NCBI GenBank assembly: GCA_030374765.1
Contig: JARGXX010000116.1
Coordinates: 434,001-498,000 of the forward strand
Reading direction: 5' to 3'
DNA from: Agarophyton chilense
Lineage: Eukaryota > Rhodophyta > Florideophyceae > Gracilariales > Gracilariaceae
Length of the DNA: 64,000 bases
Each line of letters starts with the position of its first letter. Position 1 is the first letter of the stretch. The translations under genes and the position numbers were made by a program. Positions 18,278 through 29,545 of this stretch are shown here, in pieces. Below the pieces are notes generated by a model. The model searched no databases, was not told the origin of the DNA, and saw only the letters and a program-made list of their open reading frames with translations.

Positions 18278-20779
18278 CTCTCGTAGACCAATAAGAATGC
18301 GTCATGCAAATGTACAATCTCAAGTCCACAGGATGCGCAGGTTGGCGATGCATCCGCTGGGCAAACCACGAGCTAGACGCATTATCACTCAGCACTGTCA
18401 CTGTCTACGACTGTTGACCAGACGCAGAGTGGTTTCTAGAGCGGTAGTCAAGTAATTCATGTTTGTGTAAAGGGTTGCGTGTGGGGGAAAGGTGAGGCAA
18501 GTGACCCAAAATGTGCATTACATGGTTCCGCGTAGAATAATGCACGGAATTGCAAACCACACTGGCGTGGAGTGGAGCTCTCCCGTGGTTGCACCGAAAA
18601 ATGCATTTTCGAATGCAGATGCTGCCAAATCAGACTCAAGTACCATTCGAAACGGCGGCTGGATCGACCCGGGCCCGGGTCACTGGCAGAATGGAAATGA
18701 AACCGCCACCGGAAGATGGAAGACCGAGATCGAATCCTGGGAGATGAGCACCCAGAAGGGGCTACACGGGGAATGCTGACCCCCACGGAGTGTGTAGCCC
18801 AGCAGCCGATGAAGATGAAGTGGAAGACCATGGAATGCGCGCGCTATGGGCGGAGGTGGGAAACCTGTCCAGGGAAGCTGGGATTTGATCACCCCAGGCC
18901 CGAATTTGAGTCGTTGGCCGATTGGTTAGGGCAGGGACGTGAAGCATCCCTGTCCTGGGACACGGGGGATTGAGCCCCCGGAGTCCGAACATTCAGCCCC
19001 GGGGTCTGCACATTCAGCCCCCGGGGTCTGAACGGAACGGGTAGGGCGGGGCAGTGAAGACCCTGGTCCTGGGACAGCGCCATGTGAGCGCGGGTCCGAA
19101 AAGGTTCCCAGGCCTGGGGGTTCCTTTTGTCAGTTGAGCATTTGGGTGAAACGGCGCGTGTGCCGCGCGGGGATGGGGCATGGGCGTTTTCGAAATCTTT
19201 TTGTCACCCACCTATTTCTGTTCGCCCAAAGTAGAAATTGGTACGAAGGTACACATGGTTCCTGAACACTTCTGTGTATCGTTTACATCTGCGCTCAAAG
19301 CAAGAGATCGCCCATTAATGAGAATCAAGCTGTTGAATTGTCCTACTGCACTCTTCTCTCTCCTTTTTTTTCAATTGTGATGGCTCCAAATGAAAAACGA
19401 TTTGAGGAGGACTTGTGTGGGGGGTAGATGAAATCCAACGCAGAGGTGGTGAAATCTTTTCATTTGGGACCAAGATTACGTGACCAAACGATCAATAAGC
19501 CGGGAGCTGGTTTCAAACAAGTTGAAATGCATTCGCTAACACACCGGCTGCAACGAGAAACTGCAATAGCGAAACTGCAATAGCAAAACCTCACAGTTAA
19601 ACGGGAGTACCTTCTGATATTTAATCCATCTTTGCGTATCGAAAAAGTAGCTCAGTGATCGTAGCACGGCTGAAAATCTATAGCTTGTGACTTCGATGTC
19701 AAAGAAAGTGTTGCAGATACTGGAGGGTTGTTGAAAATCTCACGTAGTGCGAGTAATCAACGTTCAACGCTCGTAGTAAGGAAGAGGAGAAACCACAGAA
19801 AGCCAGCTTCGCAAAGTCTCAGTGCAATGTCTCGTGCAGTTTTCTACACTACTCAATTATGAGCGCCAGACGTCTGTCTTTAAGCTGTATATCTTCTCCG
19901 CTCTCTCAATAGTTTGGTAGGTGGAATAGGTCTCCTTCTTGTTTGCAAAAAGCGTTTGATGCAGGTGCATATTTACAAGGCAGTAGAATATATTTGACGT
20001 TTGTTGTCGTCCCAACCGGGAAGCATTTGTGTGTTAGAGTTACCCCCGATTTGATTTCCATAATTCCTGGTCCACATTGTCCTCTCAAAGTTGCAGCACA
20101 ACTGTCGAGCTCGGGGGCATTATCCTTTCATGGGCACATCTGCTTCACAAAAAATGTTGTAATGTGGAACTGAACGCCACACAGGTAAAGCGAAGTGGAT
20201 AAAAGTCGTCGAGAGAAAATGCGGGGCTTTGCCCTTTTCGTGATGTTTGTATACAAGAATGTATTTTATAGTGGGTGAGGTCTTCTTTTTAGACCATGAT
20301 ACTGTCTTTACCAACAGCGTTTTCTGATACATCGATGAAAGTTTGAAATGGTGAAAAGCTAGGGAGGTGCGACATTGATCTTCGATACATTATCTGTCAT
20401 GACGTATGTCAAAGACAAATGGTGCCGTGAACTAATGCACCGTTGGGTATCTCAGTGGAGACCTCAAAATCTAAAGAAAAGCATTCCTTTTCCATAAAAT
20501 TGAGTTGTTAAGTCTACTCTCTCCAGTAGTCGTACAGTATCGACATTCGAAATTGGACATCGTCTTGCCTTGTGTGATTCATACGACACAACAAGGCAGA
20601 ATCTTGGTCTTGGGCTGTTGTGTGCTCTGGGAAGCCTTTGTTGTGACCCTCCTGTTGCAATAGAATTCATGTTAGTGAGAAAACGGTTATGAGAGCTCTG
20701 ATTTCGGTTCTGCATCTCTCTCTCTCTCTCTCTCTCTTTTACGGGCCTGCTACGTTCTATTAATACGTAGCAAAGAACG
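18278..20779 (-). repeat. Dispersed repeat R1, copy B
   Basis: This is the reverse complement of 34126-36610 at about 99% identity. It lacks the last 350 bp that copies A and C share, its match stopping at 18278. A (TC)n tract lies at 20715-20737 close to the LINE stop codon and corresponds to (GA)n at 34168-34190 in copy C. A 14-bp unit (GAAACTGCAATAGC) is present twice at about 19558-19585 but once in copy C. Short frames kept in both copies add little because the DNA is nearly identical. I cannot assign R1 to a known family; it may be a long 3' region of the adjoining LINE. Confidence 0.85.
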
Positions 20780-21121
20780 TTACTTTTGGAAGAAACGTTC
20801 TCTCACTATAAAGGCCAACACTCTATCAGGCCACTTGATGATAATTTCTTCAAGACCAATACCTTGACGCTCGTGAATAGGAGGAAAACACGACCTTCTC
20901 GACAGTGCCCGCTTTGGGCACCTTAACACATAGTGGTCTACAGAATTGAAAGGATTCGGTCTACAATTACGTATCAACCGCTTCCCAGCCACCACTGACC
21001 CAAATGGGTGTAATGATAACGTGTGTCGAACATAAAGTTGCGAAAGCGCAACTTCTGCATGTTTTAAGTGACGGGCACGATGACCATACCCAGTCGCATT
21101 CTTGGAACTCCTGGGCGACAA
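20780..21121 (-). mobile_element. LINE ORF2 C-terminal remnant (non-LTR retrotransposon), joined to R1 copy B
   Basis: On the minus strand the last 113 codons of a frame resemble the C-terminal zinc-binding tail of LINE reverse-transcriptase proteins: TGYGHRARHL, then IRNCRPNPFNSVDHYVLRCP (C-x8-H-x4-C), then a helical end VLAFIVRERFFQK and stop. The same tail is found before R1 copy C. Everything upstream of the tail, including the reverse transcriptase, is missing, as expected for a 5'-truncated LINE. The clade is uncertain. Confidence 0.55.
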
Positions 21122-21193
21122 ATTGGTTTTGATCTTCTAGTCTCAACAGAGGAAGAGGCCTTTAGAATCAGAGAAAAGCGTAATGTTCTACTG

Positions 21194-21234
21194 ACGAATG
21201 AATCCTATCCAGAGTCTGGATAGGATTCATTCGT
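21194..21234. other. Perfect 19-bp inverted repeat with 3-nt loop
   Basis: ACGAATGAATCCTATCCAG at 21194-21212 is followed by AGT and its exact reverse complement at 21216-21234. It lies between the LINE remnant and the kinase gene, outside any coding frame. It could be a cruciform, a foldback footprint or an RNA hairpin. Confidence 0.9.
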
Positions 21235-21618
21235 GTTTAAATTTGGGACTCCTCTTCTTCTGCTCGTCGGTAATTTGAGATAGTCCACAATTTTGTGTAA
21301 CGCAAACACTATAGATCACGGGAGAAGACGCGGTTGTCGCATCTTCGTAAACAAAGCGGAACTTAAAGGTACGGTGACAGCTTTCCAGGATTAAGGTAGT
21401 GAAATGATGATCATTTGTGATAAAAAGAAACAGGAAAATGGGCAGTCATGGGAGAAGAGCAAATTTTAAATTTCGGGCGCCATGGCCTTGGCACCTATCA
21501 TGAACACGGCCAAGGCAAGTTCAGCATCTCGAACCTCTGAAGAGAACAAAAGCGAAAGCACAAACGACGAAGAGCCTCCTGAAAAGCAAACAAAAAGTTG
21601 TTCGTTTGATCCACTGCA

Positions 21619-22488
21619 ATGCACTTCAACGAAACTGCCTTTCTCGGCGCGCCGATTCCTATACATCCTACGGCATATCGACAATCACAAGCTTTGAAAC
21701 GACCACAGAGTCTGAATACTTCGTTGTCTCCTTCCCGACGAGCCAAAACTTTACTTGATGGATACGTTCGCGTTGGGCCAAGGGTCAAATCAAGGGTGCG
21801 GTGCAATGCCTCAGAATGGGAGATTCTTACACCCGATTCCTTTGATGAAAAGCTAGAATCGAACACGCTTCAGATATGTCTTGTCGGTATGTCAAATTGC
21901 GGCAAGTCACATTGGTCCTCGCAATTGTGTCGCCATATGAGGTTTCACTTGATTTGCGTTGACGACCAAATTGAGAAACAAATCACGCCAGAACTTTCAC
22001 AACTTGGCTACTCCGGTATTGACGGTATGGCGAAATGGATGGGATTTCCAAACGAAGAACGTTTCTCCGCGAATCAAGATCGCTATCTCCTGCACGAAGA
22101 GCGTATAACATCCCTGGCGGTGCCAGATACACAGAATAATACTGTTTTGGATACTACAGGAAGTGTAGTTTACCTCTCTGAGAAGACTTTGGGTCAACTG
22201 AGAGCCGATTATCTCGTAATTCACCTGGAAGCGAATGAAGATATGCTGGATATGATGACAGAAAACTATTTTAAAACGCCAAAACCTGTCGTGTGGGGGG
22301 ACGTGTATAATAGGCACGAACATGAGACACCAATGGAAGCAATGAGGCGGTGCTATCCTGGGTTGTTGAGGCAAAGAAGGGAGCGATATGCTGAACTCGC
22401 GCATATCACTGTACCAGCTGCAGTTTCGCTTTCAAGAGATGTCCACTTAGAAGGCTTTCTGGAATACGTACGTCAGCAACTAAAGTAA
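21619..22488 (+). CDS. Shikimate-kinase-like P-loop kinase, probably plastid-targeted
   Basis: The 289-residue product begins with about 70 basic, Ser/Thr-rich residues without acidic runs, like a plastid transit peptide. A P-loop follows, GMSNCGKSHWS, at about residue 90, then a DDQIEKQI segment where shikimate kinases place their substrate-binding Asp, and a second strand NTVLDTTGSVVY. The C-terminal half (YLVIHLEANEDMLDMM, then NRHEHETPMEAMRRCYP, then RYAELAH) resembles the lid and adenine-binding region of this family. Whether the substrate is shikimate is not certain, since the shikimate-binding arginines are not all obvious. A recent inverted copy of its 3' half lies at 37416-37839. Confidence 0.75.
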   Translation: MHFNETAFLGAPIPIHPTAYRQSQALKRPQSLNTSLSPSRRAKTLLDGYVRVGPRVKSRVRCNASEWEILTPDSFDEKLESNTLQICLVGMSNCGKSHWSSQLCRHMRFHLICVDDQIEKQITPELSQLGYSGIDGMAKWMGFPNEERFSANQDRYLLHEERITSLAVPDTQNNTVLDTTGSVVYLSEKTLGQLRADYLVIHLEANEDMLDMMTENYFKTPKPVVWGDVYNRHEHETPMEAMRRCYPGLLRQRRERYAELAHITVPAAVSLSRDVHLEGFLEYVRQQLK

Positions 22489-22895
22489 AATATAAATAGG
22501 TGATGTGTGAGATGATGGGAATGCATATGCTCACTGGCAAGCATTAATCATACTTAGACTTCGCTGGAACGAAGGCAAGTCTGCATCGATAAAGTAAAAC
22601 ACATGAGAATACTCAATCAATCACTCAATCGACCGCAATTGGCCGTTTTCAGTCGCTCCTTCGGACTTCTTCCTTGTCCGCAAATCGCTTGTTTCCTATT
22701 CCCAACGGAGATTTTGCCCGTCGTGGTAAATGTCATTGGGGCTTTCAACTGTTAACACGGCCCGGGTTGAGCTGAACAGCCAACAGGCAAGGAGAAATTT
22801 GTGAGTGGCCATCGGTCAATACACGTCAAAGCAAAACAAGAAAGCTTTCGTAGTAAAAATAGTAACACTTCTCGGATTGGTCAAAAATTGTGACC

Positions 22896-22968
22896 CTTCC
22901 CGTGCGGGGCTTGAACCCGCGATCTTCCCGGTGAAAGCGGGACATCCTAACCACTAGACCAACGGGAA
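22896..22968 (-). tRNA. trnE-UUC: tRNA-Glu (anticodon UUC)
   Basis: A 73-nt cloverleaf reads from 22968 to 22896. The acceptor arms TTCCCGT and ACGGGAA pair fully, followed by G as discriminator. The anticodon stem TCCCG/CGGGA encloses CTTTCAC (UUC), and the T arm is GCGGG TTCAAGC CCCGC. The A box and B box (TAGTGGTTAGGA, GGTTCAAGCCC) are intact, there is no intron, and CCA is not encoded, all as expected of a nuclear tRNA gene. Its 3' half is copied at 36962-37008. Confidence 0.95.
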
Positions 22969-23390
22969 GAGCTGGCCACGATTCCTTGCTGTGAAAGAAG
23001 CAATGTTGTTGTTATTAATATATAAATATTTGTGGCGGTTGCTATTTCCAAAAATTTGGGAAAACTTTAGGAACTGTAAGTTCTCAAATTCAAAATTCTG
23101 GTGCGGCAAGATATTGGACTACTCCGTTAGGGCTAAAAGGGCGTACATATAGTAGCAATCTACCCTTCGTACCAAGTGGTCCAATATCTCGCCATATCTA
23201 GAGGTACACGTGCCTTTGGACCGAATCGCATTCGGCATGGTTGCTTTTCGCTTCCGTATTCTGATGCACTTTTCTCGACCCATACCTGAGCAAATCATAT
23301 CCTGTAGTGACGGCTCGTATCTGACCTTCCATCTTTGCCAACTTCTCTCTTCGATTTCTTGATTTCCTAACTTGGCTTGATACTCTTGAT

Positions 23391-24359
23391 ATGACGGCCA
23401 CCAACGATGCAGAAGACATAGAGCTGCAGAAAGCCTTGCAACGTAGCCGGAAAGAAACCAACTTGGAAGAAGCAATGCTCGCGGAAGCTTTAGCAGCGAG
23501 TCTTAGCACTAGGGACGAGGAGATTGCACGTTCTATGCAAAGAGAGCAGTTCCATATACTTGAGAAAAGCCTCTGTGATGATAACCCGTCCGTTGTGTCC
23601 GACGAAGATCCTAGTCTTTCAGCCCCGTCGGTGAATGGTCAAAGCGTCGCACATGGTTCCTTGCATGCATCAAACGTTTCTTCACCAAGTCATGAACCGT
23701 CATCCCCCGACTGGACGCATCTGAAGTCCCCGAATCAGTTCCATCATCGTCGCACGCCACCAACTTCTTCCCACAGACGTTCTCTTCAGAACGAAACTAA
23801 TTTCGCTTCAGCGTCACGGGCGGGTGCGGAGTTTGCACCGCAGCGCTCGGATGAATCTTCCTCGGCACCTGTTGTGGTCATTGACGGACAAAATGTCGGA
23901 TACTCTTACGGTGGGGGTAAGCACAATTTTCGTGCCAAGGGCGTAAAAGTAGTTCTCGACTACTATTTAAACAAAGGCATGAAAGCAGTCGCAATGCTAC
24001 CTGCGTGTAAAGTTGACACTCGATTCGGTTTACTTAATGACCGTGTTGCAGATGATCCTGCTCTTTTGAAGAGTCTTGCAGCTCAAGATCTTGTTGCATT
24101 CACTCCCGCGGGATCCCATGATGATCATTTCCTTCTGGCTTATGCGAAACAAAAGAACATTGATATAATTTCTAATGATCGGTTCAAGAAAGAGGTTTCT
24201 GAACAGGAAACGGGGTCTGCATCCCGTGCCTTGCAGGACTTTCTCAACGAACATTTGATACCCTACACATTTGTGAATGGCGAGTTCATGCCGAATCCAA
24301 ATCCTCACGAACTTAGCAGAGCTGGCCATTGTAGTCGCGGAGTGCGATATAGAAGATAG
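23391..24359 (+). CDS. UIM-containing Regnase-like NYN/PIN ribonuclease
   Basis: The 322-residue product opens with two or three helices of the ubiquitin-interacting-motif type (EDIELQKALQRSRKE, then LEEAMLAEALAASLS, then a weaker DEEIARSMQRE), within residues 8-52. A Ser/Pro-rich linker leads to a Zc3h12a/Regnase NYN domain from about residue 158. Its four acidic active-site positions are all present: Asp in VIDGQNVGYSYG, the pair in SHDDHFLLAYA, and Asp in IISNDRFKKE. Regnase proteins cleave structured or translated RNA with Mg2+. The C-terminal CCCH finger of animal Regnases is absent. Ubiquitin binding through the UIMs is inference. A distant relative lies at 29546-30901. Confidence 0.85.
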   Translation: MTATNDAEDIELQKALQRSRKETNLEEAMLAEALAASLSTRDEEIARSMQREQFHILEKSLCDDNPSVVSDEDPSLSAPSVNGQSVAHGSLHASNVSSPSHEPSSPDWTHLKSPNQFHHRRTPPTSSHRRSLQNETNFASASRAGAEFAPQRSDESSSAPVVVIDGQNVGYSYGGGKHNFRAKGVKVVLDYYLNKGMKAVAMLPACKVDTRFGLLNDRVADDPALLKSLAAQDLVAFTPAGSHDDHFLLAYAKQKNIDIISNDRFKKEVSEQETGSASRALQDFLNEHLIPYTFVNGEFMPNPNPHELSRAGHCSRGVRYRR

Positions 24360-24909
24360 GAAACCAGCCATCGTCGTATCATGGAACGCAGCAACAGAGC
24401 ATGCAAAAATCAAACCGTGGATGCCTCCTGCTTGAGAAATGAAAAGGCATGCTGGACACATATGCTTTGACTGCGAGTGGCACGCTTTCCGCAGTGCTGA
24501 AAGATGTATATAGAACCTTGGCCATGAAAATCCCCATCAATACCGAACCTGTCGGTGCGCTCAGCTGCGCAACGTGAATCCTTGTGCAATATTTCTGGAT
24601 GGGAAAATGGCACCCTTTTCAATGAGTGCTTTACCCGCGAAAACATGTGCAGTTTGCTTTCCGTGCATCGGCCGCAGTAGAGAATCACTTTCTTGCTGCG
24701 CAACTACACTTTTGTATTAGTGCAGAGTGTAGAGTTGCTTCGTGATGCTTCACTGCAAAGAACATCGGGTACTGGAATACAAAAACAGAATCGGACAAAG
24801 ACATGACCGGAATCTTGAAATTGCAGTTTGGGTCAGAGCAGCCAGATAAAAACATGTATGGAAACTCTAACGCGAGGAATGTGGGTGTCGGCAGCAGTGG
24901 CCTATTTAC
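24360..24909. other. Intergenic, between convergent genes
   Basis: The 550 bp between the NYN gene and P5C reductase hold no recognisable feature. Confidence 0.4.
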
Positions 24910-25737
24910 TCAGGTACCCTTGCGTCTGCCTAGTTGTGCGGAACGGTCTGTAGCCTGAGAAACAGCGTCGATAACTGCTGCTCGGAAACCAGCTTTTTCC
25001 AAGGCGACGGTGCCTGCAATTGTAGTGCCTCCTGGGGATTCGACGCGATTTCGAAGTTGAGCGGGGTGTGAGTCGGATTGGAGTGCCATTTTTGCTGCTC
25101 CAAAGACCGTTTGAGAAGCAAGCTTGGACGCAGTAGTGCGCGGTAGGCCGTTTCTAACACCCGCATCAGTCATGGCTTCGATCATCATGAAGACAAATGC
25201 CGGTCCACTTCCGCTGAGCCCGGTTACGGCATCGAGGTTGTTTTCTGGCACTGGGACAACCATGCCGCAAGCTGCCATGAGGTTTTGCACGATTTGTTGG
25301 TCTTCATGGTTGCACTTGTCATTGACAGCATAGGCAGATGCGGCTGCTCCTACCACACATGGCTGATTGGGCATAACTCTGACCCACTTCCTTTTCGGAT
25401 GGTGAAGATTGGACAGTGTATTCAGGGTGACACCAGCACAGATTGAAATGTACAAGGTGTTGTCTTCCTCAGACGGCTTGGCTTGATGAATGGTGTTGAG
25501 CGCTTGGGGTACAATAGCAGGCTTAATGGCTAAAATAACAACATTGGAAGAGTTGAGCATGTATTGAGCGTCGTCGGAAACATTGACGTTTAATTGGGAA
25601 AGTAGTGTCCTACGGTGTTGAAGTAATTCACAAACGAATATGGATCGGGGGTCAAGTACTTTCTTGTCGAGAATGCCTCGGATGATGGCTTCAGCCATCA
25701 TTCCGCCTCCAAAGAAGCCGAGCTTGAGTTTTTGCAT
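24910..25737 (-). CDS. P5CR: Pyrroline-5-carboxylate reductase
   Basis: The 275-residue frame is a full-length ProC family protein, which reduces 1-pyrroline-5-carboxylate to proline with NAD(P)H. It shows the Rossmann glycine motif FFGGGMMAEAIIRGIL, the VILAIKPAIV strand, RVMPNQPCVVGAAASAY, then the dimer and substrate region DAVTGLSGSGPAFVFMMIEA and the ESPGGTTIAGTVALEKAGFR signature at the C-terminus. No targeting peptide precedes the Rossmann strand, so I expect a cytosolic enzyme. The Copia fossil lies about 260 bp upstream of its start codon and may sit in or next to its promoter. Confidence 0.97.
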   Translation of the reverse strand: MQKLKLGFFGGGMMAEAIIRGILDKKVLDPRSIFVCELLQHRRTLLSQLNVNVSDDAQYMLNSSNVVILAIKPAIVPQALNTIHQAKPSEEDNTLYISICAGVTLNTLSNLHHPKRKWVRVMPNQPCVVGAAASAYAVNDKCNHEDQQIVQNLMAACGMVVPVPENNLDAVTGLSGSGPAFVFMMIEAMTDAGVRNGLPRTTASKLASQTVFGAAKMALQSDSHPAQLRNRVESPGGTTIAGTVALEKAGFRAAVIDAVSQATDRSAQLGRRKGT

Positions 25738-26000
25738 TGTATTGGTGTTTGTTATTGTTAGATTGTTGGATTGACAGGGAAGCCGGGAAGGATGTAGTTG
25801 ATGAGCATTGAAGCGAGTAGATACGGAGGTGAGAAGGAGAGGCGCACACTGGGTGATGTACGTAGGATATGTTCACGTTGTATACACGTTGTAGGCTGAA
25901 GTGAAATGATGTAAAACAGCGATGGTGTTTACAAAAAGTTGCTCACTTTGAGAGTGAAATGGAAGGAATTGGAAAGGGCATCGCGACACCACACGCGCAC

Positions 26001-26088
26001 TGTCAAACATTACAGTAGAAATATCCAGTACTTAGGAACAGCGAAGAGAAGCTCGAAGTAAAGGTCCGGGTAGAGTCTTCCTCTCACA
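26001..26088 (+). repeat. 5' LTR of the Copia fossil
   Basis: 88 bp starting TG and ending CA; preceded by target duplication CGCAC. Confidence 0.85.
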
Positions 26089-29007
26089 GGTTATGCGCCC
26101 ACGCAACTGCTGCAACAAACCCACCTCACGCCTAGGTCCCACACTCACCCCTAACCCCTTCCCGTAGCGAACCCGAACACCCCAAAACGAATCCAACTGA
26201 TCCCAGACTATTACGCCGTCAAAAACGGCAGTACGCGCAAGACACGGCAGAACTCACCAACGAATTATATGCAAATGCCATTCAAGAAGCAAACGACACA
26301 CATCAGCCAATAGACACCACGCAGCAACTCAAAATGGACAATGACAGACAACCTAAGCTCCCAGAACTCGACAAAGCGAATTATGCACCCTGGTTTCTAG
26401 CTCTAGAAACGTATGCAACAACCATCGACGCCACCGTTCATCTCTCCAGCAACCCTCCAGTACCAACAGATCCGGCAGATCTCAAACGCCACACGCAGCA
26501 CAAATCCAGATTACTCTCAGCCATTCTCAGTAGCGTGCCATCAGACATCCTAGGACTCTTACTAGTCCCTGAAGATCGACCAACCCCCCACGATCTGGTC
26601 ACCAACATTATATCGCACATCAACCAAGCTACGAAAGACGATCATAAATTCTTGAAAACCGAAGCCGAAAGCCTATTGTATACTCAAGATACCACAATCG
26701 ACGCCTATATCAAAGCACACACAGAAATTAGCCAGAAAATGATAGCGGCCCGCTATCCCAACATCAAAGAAGAAGAGACAACGGTAGACTTCATTATCAA
26801 CGGACTGAAGTCCGAACCAACCCTCACTCCAATCTTAGGACCCATCCTGTTACAGAAACCACCCACCATCAAAGCCTTCCTCATCAGTTTCAAACAGCTT
26901 CATTCGTTATATCAACCAATACACGGCCCCACTCCTCAACCCTCTGCATCCAAACTGATCACCGGGGACTATGGACCACAACGATACACCGGGGACTACA
27001 GTAACAGAGGCAGAAACCAGCCCCGCCGCCCATTCCGCACGTATCGCAGAAACACATACTTCCAACGACGACTTCCGCCTGGGTACATACCATGCAAATT
27101 CCATTCCAGCTTAGGAGTTCATCCCATGCATACAGACGACGAATGCCAAGATCGACGCCATCCCAAATATCAATCAAGAACCCAAGCTCAAATGGTCCAT
27201 ACACATACCCCACCCCCCCCCTATGCATATGGACCGCCCCAAAATTATCAGCAACCGTATGGGGCAGCTTCATCATCTATCCCGTTCCAGACTCTCCACA
27301 ATGAAGCACAGGAAGACAAAAACGAAACCAACAGTACGTTCATTCTCGATAGCGGCGCTACACCCTCTCATATCGCCCGACCAACATCTACAATGACAAA
27401 ACTCAAACATCCCACACTGACAAACACTGCGACCAACTCACAGACAATGTGCACGCATCATGGGACGATACAGATAATACCCAACAAGACTGACAAAGTC
27501 ATTGAAACCAAGGCGGTGGCCAATAGGCACATAAAACACAACCTCCTATCCGTTCAAGATCTCACGAAGAACTATGGCCTAGTAGCATTCACACCGCACA
27601 TGGGATACATCATCGACACCCATCAACACCCACCGCCGATCGCACGACACAACGAATGTTAATTGCCTTACACGCTCGCAATAACATGCCACTTGAGCAT
27701 TTCGACATTACCTCCGCGTACTTGCACGAAAAATATCAGCACAACAAGCCAATCTACGTCAAACAAATGCAACGCTTCAACGGCAGCTATAAGCACAACA
27801 GCAAACATGGACAACTTCTCGGTAATTTATACGGATCTCCACCAGCGGCATTCTACTACAATCATGGATTGAAAGCATTCCTTATACAACTGCACTTCAC
27901 TCCATCCGAACATGATCCATGCCTTTACACCCGACACACAGCAGGCGGCGTCACACTCGTCAGTACGACCATAGACGACTTCTTGGTTTTAGCATCAACT
28001 CAGACCCTCATAGACACACTGTACAAGCAACTCCTGACAAAATACAAAATCAAACGACTAGGACCCCCAACTCGATTTCTGAACTGGACCATCACCTATG
28101 GAGACGACGGCTCAGTGCACATTTCACAACCGGATGCCATAGCAGCCCTTCTGGAGCAAACCAAAATGAGCAATTGCAACCCCACAGCGACACCATACAA
28201 CAATCAGAAGGCCTTAGATCAGCTCCCAGAGACTCAACCACTACCACAAGAACAAGCCGCCAGATACCGTCAGATATTAGGAGAAATTCGGTACATAACG
28301 GACAGCACCAGACCCGACATTACTTACGCCACCAATAGGCTAGCACAACACATGTCAAAGCCTCAAGACCATCACTGGCAGGCTCTAAAGACGCTTCTTA
28401 GGTACCTAAACGGCACAAAAACTCATGGACTGCGGTATAACTCACACCCCATCACCACAGCACCGCTAGCAGTCCATAGTGACGCAGATTTTGCCAACGC
28501 AAAAAGCCGAAAATCCATAACCGGGACCCTTCACTCCATCAACAGCAGTCCCATTTCATGGCTTTCGAAACAGCAAAACATCATTGCACTCTCAACGACA
28601 GAGGCAGAATATATAGCGGCTTCAACCGCCACTCAACACACGCAATGGCTTCGCAATCTTTTGAGAGCAACCCACCTCAAGAACCACAACCCCACTCCGC
28701 ATTATATAGACAATCAATCTGCAGTACAGATTGCCGAAAATCAGGCCCCAACCAAACGCCGAAAATACATAGACCTTAGACATCACCACCTCCAACATCA
28801 CATATCATCCCACGCCATAACCCTGCACAGAATACCTACCGCAGAGATGACGGCGGACATCCTCACCAAACCCCTCCACCGAGACAAATTCCGAAAACTA
28901 CGAGACCAGCTTCAAGTACACCCCAAGCCGAGTACAAATACGACGCATCAACCGGGGACTGTCAAACACCATCAAGAAAGACAAGTTGATGCGCCGCATT
29001 TTTCGAA

Positions 29008-29095
29008 AATCAAACATTACAGTAGAAATATCCAGTACTTAGGAACAGCGAAGAGAAGCTCGAAGTAAAGGTCCGGGTAGAGTCTTCCTCTCACA
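29008..29095 (+). repeat. 3' LTR of the Copia fossil
   Basis: Matches the 5' LTR over 86 consecutive bases and ends CA; followed by target duplication CGCAC. Confidence 0.85.
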
Positions 29096-29545
29096 CGCAC
29101 GACGCGAGGGACCGGCGGCAAGCGCGCCAGCTGTCGCCATAGATATACCCCTGGAGCCTCGACGCTGCTGGTGAATTACTACTCGTACAGTAGTCAATCT
29201 TTTCTGTACTGCAATGCACGTTCCGCACGCAGCCGCACGCGTCCACGGCGCGCGCCCCGCAACGTGTCATCACACGCCGCACGTTGCGCTGCTCGCCAGA
29301 CAGCGCACGCACACGCGTGCGCGTGGAACGGAAATGACGGCTGCTTGCACAGTATCTATGAAGGGAGCTTATCTACGCTTCGTATGTTTAATAGCGAGTC
29401 CAAGCAAACTTGCAGCGCTGCCGTCGCGACCATCGCTGCTCGACGCTGTCCCATTTCTCCTTCCCGCCGCTGTCGCCCGCGCTGCGAGTCAAGTCTGACC
29501 CTTTAGCACCGTCACCGTCACCGTCGCCCCGCTGCTCCTCCAAAA

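Larger units (their letters stand above)
26001..29095 (+). mobile_element. Copia-type LTR retrotransposon fossil, incomplete
   Basis: The element is bounded by 88-bp terminal repeats and by a 5-bp target duplication, CGCAC, at 25996-26000 and 29096-29100. Inside, in order, are a Gag-like region (from 26334), a protease motif (ILDSGATPSHI), the later part of a Copia reverse transcriptase and an RNase H (STTEAEYIAA, then YIDNQSAVQIAE). This is fewer parts than a whole Copia element has, so it is broken, with at least one break. The terminal repeats are identical apart from the first two bases, so the insertion is young. It lies between the divergent starts of P5C reductase and the second NYN gene. 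Confidence 0.93.

Noticed and set aside
20464-20715. Frame shared by R1 copies B and C (also 34190-34441) as a gene
   Set aside because: Only 83 codons, no recognisable domain, and conserved only because the repeats are young.
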